Source: Hydra vulgaris (lineage: Eukaryota; Cnidaria; Hydrozoa; Anthoathecata; Hydridae). Taken from it: a stretch of 64,000 nucleotides of DNA. The stretch is taken from positions 24,181,001 to 24,245,000 of the forward strand of contig NC_088926.1 of NCBI RefSeq assembly GCF_038396675.1. The letters run 5' to 3'. Position 1 is the stretch's first letter. Each line of letters opens with the position of its first letter. The position numbers and the translations under genes were made by a program. Shown in pieces: positions 57,361-64,000 of this stretch. The notes beneath the pieces are model-generated. The model had not been told where the DNA came from. It saw only the letters and a program-made list of their open reading frames with translations, and made no database searches.

Positions 57361-59040
57361 ACTCTCTGCACAGCCCTGATTAGTGACTACAACCATGTAA
57401 CTGACCATGGGTCCGCTGTTCAAAGGTAACTGCATAGCTAATTGCTTAGGGTGACATGCACTACTTATGATTAAGTCAAGCTTAAAACGTGACTAAAGTA
57501 CTTATAAGTTGCTAAATCAGATTTAAGTCCTTTGACCACTTTTTAGTACTTACATTTCACTCAATCACCTTTTATTCTTAAGACTGCACTCTTTTCAATG
57601 ATATTTGTAATCAAATTGAATAAGTCCAACCTGGTTATCCATCAGCTAATATTATTGTTACTGGAGATTCCAATGCTTATCACATTAAATGGCTTCAGTA
57701 TGGTATCACCGACTCTGCAGACCTCTACACCTCAAAACTTTTGTCTTTCTCAATCTCTAATTCAGATAATTAACTCAATTTCCAGACAACAATTTAATAT
57801 TGAATACATCGATTTGGTCATATTATCTTTCCTAATGATATAGGAGAACCATTTTTAAAAGAACTTTACCTTAAATTCATCTCTTGAACCTAATACAACA
57901 CTATCCATGTCATCCCGGAGAAACAGACTAATCTATTATTAGAGATCCCAACCACTAGGGCTTGAGTTGAAATTGGCATTTTTCTTTTTTACTCTTTACA
58001 GCTTGTGATCCAGACAACACTCTTTTTATAGACTTCTCTTCAATACTCTTTGAACTATTTAACCAAGTCTGTTGTCTGAATTTTGTTTAACTATTAGATT
58101 AAATTAGTTCAGGATTAGGTCTACCTAGTTTGCTGACCAGTAGAACAATTTCACTGGATTTGAATGTTTTCCTTTCTGCTGGAAAATAGCATCTATGGTT
58201 CAAATTTTTTGAAAATCCTTTTAACTATTGTGTAATCAGCCTTCTCTCTATAGTTAGCAAGGTTTCTTAAGTTTTTAACTAACAAACTTCTAACACATCA
58301 GAGTCTAACAGTTACTCTCTGACAATCAATATGGATATCAATACACATAATCTACTTTCGTAACAGAGAGAATCTAACATGAAATGTATTGTTTACTTTT
58401 AATAATAATAGCAGTGTTTCTGATATTCTAATGTTATTGAGTAGCAATAATCTTACTAAACTACTTCATGTTCTCTTGGATAATTTTTCATAGCTGACCT
58501 CTCACAGAAACCATAGCTACAATCCATTCCAAAATTAGCATCTCCTAAAGTTACATAAGTTGGTTTTCATTGTGTTTGCTAACTATTACTCTCAATTTTA
58601 TTTTCTATCTCTATATTTTCTTATTTGTCCCTGTTTAAAATACTGTTGTCATATTTAGGCTGGTTCTTCTAATAATGCCCTTTTTTTACTAGACAAGGTC
58701 CAGAAAACAAATTGTAAATGTAGTTGACCTTGCTCTAGCTACCGAATTTGAACCTCTATCCTCAATCTTGAGTGAATGGTTATGAAGCAAAATCACATTC
58801 TTTTACTATATCTGTCTCTTCATGTTTTAAAAACTTTTATTTATCTAGTTTTTTTCCCTTTAAAATCAACCATTTAGAATTTTCTCTATATTCATATTTT
58901 CCATACTCATTTACAGTCTTCTACCAAACATTTTCTTGCTCTTTAACAATGTTCATTGTTTTTGGAAACTCCAAAATTAATAGTGGTTGTCTGATGACTT
59001 GCTGGGAGTATATTATAAATAAAAACATTTTCAAAGTTTT
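57360..59040 (+). mobile_element. jockey-like LINE remnant, endonuclease to ORF2 end
   Basis: In order on the plus strand: a 5' region with CAGCCCTGATTAGTGACTAC; endonuclease piece VTGDSNAYHIKWLQYGI, from frame-shifted GDFNAHHTEWL (57655-57710), then NFCLSQSLIQI; RT piece CVISLLSIVSKVS near 58.24 kb, from YRPISLLSIVSKVF; a LLDKVQK block near 58.69 kb; and the C-terminal tail EAKSHSFTISVSSCFKNFYL at 58772-58860. Large internal deletions and many stops. It sits at the same place relative to the torsin upstream block as the copy at 39.34 kb. Confidence 0.7.
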
Positions 59041-59051
59041 TAGGGGCTAAT

Positions 59052-59494
<443 letters not shown>

Positions 59495-59636
59495 GACAAA
59501 ATTAAACTCATAAACAATATCATATTTGAAGTACATTAATATACAATAGATATATTATTCTCAATAAAAAAGTTTCTTCTTAAAAAATCTATTTTATATT
59601 AAAATAAAAAAATAAAATTTGATAATAATTATCATT

Positions 59637-59960
59637 TACCAGATAAAGCTAAATAAACTTTACTTGTAAATAAGTTAATTTAAGGAGAAGATTTTGACAT
59701 ATAAAAACTCAAAATGTAAAAATATAAACTAGAAAAAAAAAGGAAAAACTCAAATACAATTTAGACTTGTCTAAATTTGTTATTTTATGATTTGTTAAAA
59801 AGTTTATTTTACTATAGAAATAAGCTCAATTTACATGCAACTGTTCTATAATCTGTTGCTGAAAAATGTTGTTTTTCATTCAAAAAATAATGCATTTCAT
59901 TAGCAATGGCTTTTATAGTAAAACTTTTTGATTCAAAATTAAAAAATTAAAAAAAAATAA
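59637..59960 (-). pseudogene. torsin D: duplicated torsin 3' end
   Basis: The minus strand at 59950-59825 encodes ESKSFTIKAIANEMHYFLNE then KQHFSATDYRTVACK, the counterpart of DAIADEMHYFPDKEQWFS in torsin B. The sensor-2 Cys motif GCK has become DYR. About 40 codons are open, and no upstream torsin sequence is attached. The downstream flank (ACCAGATAAAGCTAAAT at 59640) repeats at 60121 near torsin B, so a unit of about 480 bp was duplicated in tandem. Confidence 0.8.
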
Positions 59961-60274
59961 TAAAATCCATAATTAACATCACTTTCCAAAAACATTAATA
60001 ATCAATTTATATTAAATTTAGTAAAAAGCTTCTAATTGGTTTTAATTGAATCAAAATTTTATTTGGAACAAAAAAAATTATTTTGAAATAATAATTTTTT
60101 TCTGATTTTTAATTTGTATTTACCAGATAAAGCTAAATTAGCATATCTTGTAAAAAATTTAATTTAGAGAAAGAATTTTTGTTATAAAAATTTAAAATGT
60201 AAAAATTTTATTAATGAATAAAAAAATCAAAAACTCCTATATCAGATATACGTGAATACTATTTTTATCATTTG

Positions 60275-61134
60275 TTAAAGTTCTGATAAAATGTCTACTT
60301 TTCTTGTAACTGTTTTACAACCTATTGATGAAAACCATTGTTCTTTATCAGGAAAATAATGCATTTCATCAGCAATAGCGTCTAAAGTGGATGCTTTGTA
60401 TTCCAAATTATTCCTTTCAAGTTCTGCCTTAGCGCATTGCTTAACATGTTTTCGCTCCAGAGGTAAAAAGGGAACATAAAAGTCTATTAATGAGTTTTTG
60501 ATGATAATAGAGTCTCCAAATGACGATATCAAAGCGTTGCTTATTATTTTTTCCATTTCATCATGAGAAATCGTCTCCCTGGATTTATGACTTCTATAAT
60601 AATTACTAGTAAAAAGATTAATTTCATCACCTGCTGTATTGCTCAGAAAGATAAATATTGATTTTCTATAATTTTGACTATTTATTTGGTTCTCTAAATA
60701 GGGAGTCATTACATTCGCAAGATCACCTGGCATTTTTTCGAATTCATCAAATATGAATAATGTTCGCTCACATTCCCCTATATTACTTTTTATATACTCA
60801 TTTAATTCCGTTTTGTATTTTTCCAAATGGCCATTATGTGGAAAATTTTTTGTTACAATTTTTTGATAAACAAATTTACTATGCATACCTTTTTTGAATA
60901 AAGAATTGGCAACGATTTGGGAAACAAAAGTTTTACCAGTTCCAGTCCATCCATGAAAAGACATGACCAAAGGTGATTTTGAATCTTTATTTTTAATATG
61001 AGAATTAACAGCTTTACTAACAAGTTTATTGACTAAGTGCTGGCCAAAAACTTTTTCATTCAATTCTTTTTCCAAACCTGAAAGATCCTGAATCAACCAT
61101 TGATCATTGCAGCATTCATTATTCTTACAGATAT
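60275..61134 (-). CDS. torsin B, exon 2 (AAA+ ATPase domain)
   Basis: An 860-nt exon follows an acceptor (ATTTACTTTTTAG) in the same phase as torsin A exon 2, giving about 285 residues with a complete AAA+ torsin domain. Visible in order: CKNNECC, the FGQHL motif, Walker A GWTGTGKT, Walker B FIFDE, sensor 1 FIFLSN, FYVPFLPLERKHVKQC and sensor 2 GCK. It carries the same Walker A Thr as copy A. Residues up to just past Walker A are almost identical to copy A, while the remainder is clearly more diverged. The frame runs open a few codons into the intron; the Met at 61153 there is unlikely to be the true start. Exon 1, with the signal peptide, must lie beyond 64 kb. Confidence 0.9.
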
Positions 61135-61520
61135 CTAAAAAGTAAATAATCATAAAACATTTTCTAATTTGAAAATAAAGTTTTTTTAAATTAACTATAA
61201 TATAATATAAACTCTTTGTGTCTTGGAAACATAGACATAGTTCTAAAAAAATTTCAAAAGCTTAAACTGGATACTTGAATTTCATAAGTAACAAGAACCT
61301 CAGTTCATATCGAATAAAATTTTTTAAAAACCCTGGTCTATGCTGGAAAACATTATTTGCAGAATAATAAGCAAGGGCAAGTATAATGATCTATTATTAC
61401 TGTCAAATTTATTTTGCATAAAGTTATATTTCTGATTAAATATATTATCTGTTATAAAACTTAAAGAAAAAAGAATAGCCACATAGGAAATCAGATAAAC
61501 TTACAAATATTCTTCCATGA
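61135..61520 (-). other. torsin B intron 1, conserved part
   Basis: Homologous next to the exon with torsin A (to about 61.28 kb) and more extensively with the torsin C intron at 44.80-45.14 kb. Confidence 0.7.
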
Positions 61521-62980
61521 ATTAAAACTGAATCATTTATTCATATAATTAGATTTGAATCATAAGTATAACCATAGAGAGTGAATAAAATTCAACTGAT
61601 TAAAATGTTTTGGGGCTAATCTTATAACCTTTTATCTTAGATAACACAAAAAAACAATATTAAAACTGAAGTTAAAAGTACATATCTTATACGTTGGGGT
61701 AAGTAGTTAAGTATAGATTAACTCAAAAATTTCAGGGTAGGCAAATAATGTTTGAAAAAATTTAAATAATTACGAAATAGATTTGATACAATTTATTTTA
61801 ATTTTGTATTTAATTTAAAGGTTAGAATTTAAAATTTATCGGAAAATAGTTTTTATAATGTGTGCTAACAAAACTGTAAGCAGAATTGAGATGTAATGTC
61901 AATTGATTTGAATGAAGGTTCTTGAATAAATAGCCTATGTACAATGTTTCCACCTATATTTTAATTTTTTTCTCCAAATAAATGGTAATCAGTTTTTTGT
62001 TTTGTTCAGATAATTTAATTAAAAATGTCAAGTAATTCATAAAATCTTACAAAAGTTAACAAATTAACTTGTAACCTGTTTATACAAGCAATAAAACATG
62101 TTTTATTTTTAGTGCTTGTTAAATTGTTATGGCAAAATACTGTATAAAATACCAATATAATAAATATCTTAAATATTGATATATGAGTTTTTGATTTTTT
62201 TTTTAATTAGTTATTGATATTTTCACATTTAAAATTTTTACAATAAAAATTCTTTTCTTAAATTAAATTTTTTACAAGAAATGCTTATTTAACATTTTCT
62301 GGTTGTTTGTTATATGAAAAAAGTTGGTATTAGTATAAAACAACCATATAATGTCTTAATGGTGTTTTATATAGTTTTTAACATTATAACTTGGACATAT
62401 ATGGTAAATTTTAAGTTAGAATTAAATTTTAAGTTTTTTATGTTTACAATTTAGAGAAGATTATTTAGTATTTATCTTTTTTAGAAATTTATCTTATTTA
62501 AAAAAGTTTAATAATATTTTAATAAAAGTAATAAATAATCACCTTGTGACAATTGGTTTATTAACAGTTGTCAAACAATTCACTTTGTAATGATTAATTA
62601 AGCAACAATAATTCTTATTATTAGTGTTTAGTAAAAACATCTCAAATGTCTTTTCTGATAAATAATAAAGGGATTTACACAGCACTTATAACTAACTTCT
62701 AATTAAAATATAATTTATAAAAAAGCTAAAAAAAAAAAAAAAAATCTACTTTAACTGCATTGTTAGATTTTCAAAATAAAACAAAACAGTTAAAATAAAT
62801 TTGCATTAGTGTGTTACAGTCCAACACATAATGAGTGTTGACACATCCATGACACACCCATTCTACTAATGTTAGTCAAGTAGTTGTTGGAATACTACAA
62901 GTATTAAGGACAAGCACAAAGTATTAATTGTTTATTTTTATGAACAATTACGTCAAAGGTTGTGCCTGTATAGATAATAA
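61520..62980. other. AT-rich intron DNA, nothing recognised
   Basis: No coding frame, RNA or terminal repeat stands out; probably torsin B intron. Confidence 0.5.
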
Positions 62981-63027
62981 TTTGGGGTTTCCTAATCTTA
63001 GCAGAGCTAAGGTTAGGAAACCCCAAA
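62981..63027. repeat. palindrome, 22-bp arms, one mismatch
   Basis: TTTGGGGTTTCCTAATCTTAGC (62981-63002) pairs with 63006-63027 across AGA, with a single mismatch. Confidence 0.95.
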
Positions 63028-63255
63028 CACACTAATTGAGGAGGGGGGAGGGGTCCAACGAATTTAGACCCATTTTCAAATTTAGTGGCCCTTTTATAAA
63101 ATTAAGCAGGGAGTCTTTGACCCAATTGCCACAACACTGGCAGTTAGCCTTCTTGTCTTGTCTGTATTAACACCATCAGGTTAAAATTTGTTGTAAATCT
63201 CCTCCATAATGCTATATAAATAAATGAGAAAATGGAATTATAGAAATCCAAATAA

Positions 63256-63523
<268 letters not shown>

Positions 63524-63721
63524 ATGTTGGACATTGGTGCTACCGGACCGTTTTTGAAACATAATTTTAATTCTTAGTAATGTATAAAGATTTATACATA
63601 ATAAGACTACTTAAAAATGAATAAATGCGCTTTTTTTGCCTCTATAGGTACTTTAATGTAAAAATGTGGTCGTTCAAAACATTAGCAACTTTTTTCAACA
63701 AGTTTTTTGATGCTCTCAAGC

Positions 63722-63943
63722 TCAAATGTCCTGAAAGTTGTAACTGCAAATTGTATTTTGAGATACTAAAAGTTTCAGTTTTTGAATGATACCATTAGCG
63801 CTGTCAAATGGATTTATCTTGACATTACAAGCAATTTTTCTGTCTGTGAAACACCATGTTTTGTGTGGTTTCTTGTCCTTATGTTCTATTTCTAAGGGAT
63901 TTCCTTTGGGGCGATTCGATATGAAAACATCCAGGGCATGCAA
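63722..63943 (-). CDS. unidentified 73-residue frame
   Basis: A minus-strand frame begins MHALDVFISNRPKGNPLEIE and contains KPHKTWCFTDRKIACNV. Its balanced composition, unlike the AT-driven junk frames around it, suggests a coding fragment, perhaps of a transposon or an exon continuing past the window. I recognise no family. Confidence 0.25.
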   Translation of the reverse strand: MHALDVFISNRPKGNPLEIEHKDKKPHKTWCFTDRKIACNVKINPFDSANGIIQKLKLLVSQNTICSYNFQDI

Positions 63944-64000
63944 CCCTAAGTCTCAGATTTTGCTGATTTTTTAACCACTTAAAGATTTTAGTAAATTATG

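Noticed and set aside
57598-57843. An 81-residue plus-strand protein
   Set aside because: It is an out-of-frame reading of the LINE endonuclease segment (GDSNAYHIKWL in the neighbouring frame).

Overview
This is a very AT-rich animal (metazoan) window. Its genes have introns, and it holds long (TA)n arrays, tRNA-derived SINEs, CR1/L2-like and jockey-like LINEs, Penelope-like elements with hammerhead ribozymes, and hAT, Tc1/mariner and pogo relics. The repeat content and the style of the proteins fit a cnidarian, most likely Hydra. That assignment comes from family knowledge; no search was run.

The only host-type genes I recognise are torsins (AAA+ ATPases of the ER and nuclear envelope), all on the minus strand as a head-to-tail array. 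Copy A looks complete in two exons (36758-36620 and 24242-23368). The exons join in phase to about 337 residues, the normal torsin length, across a 12.4 kb intron full of transposons. Copy C is dead: its exon 1 (about 54.87-54.71 kb) is frameshifted and its exon 2 (about 44.71-44.40 kb) is badly decayed. Copy B has an intact exon 2 (61134-60275), and its exon 1 must lie beyond the window. A fourth scrap, D (59.83-59.95 kb), is a duplicated torsin 3' end. Blocks upstream of exons A and C and inside the introns of B and C are also homologous, so whole loci of roughly 16-20 kb were duplicated.

Region by region: 0.8-4.2 kb, two LINEs with a 42-bp tandem repeat at their join; 4.3-5.7 kb, a MITE, a Penelope terminus, an unknown ORF and a hAT remnant; 5.7-8.7 kb, transposon T1; 8.9-15 kb, LINE remnants and a foldback MITE; 15.4-18.7 kb, a Penelope-like element; 18.7-19.4 kb, a LINE tail holding a hAT-type MITE; 19.56-22.87 kb, a 3.3 kb DNA transposon with inverted ends; 23.4-36.8 kb, torsin A with its intron full of insertions; 37-44.4 kb, MITE, LINE, Penelope and mariner fragments; 44.4-54.9 kb, dead torsin C with transposon T2 and other insertions in its intron; 55-59.3 kb, the duplicated upstream block, a LINE and a SINE; 59.8-61.5 kb, torsin D and B; 61.5-64 kb, mostly non-coding with a long (TA)n array.

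The most notable observations are: the torsin array with a mosaic identity pattern between A and B; a DNA transposon family whose two independent copies here (T1, T2) fix its ends; apparent type I hammerhead ribozymes at Penelope termini; and about ten long, nearly perfect palindromes scattered through the window.
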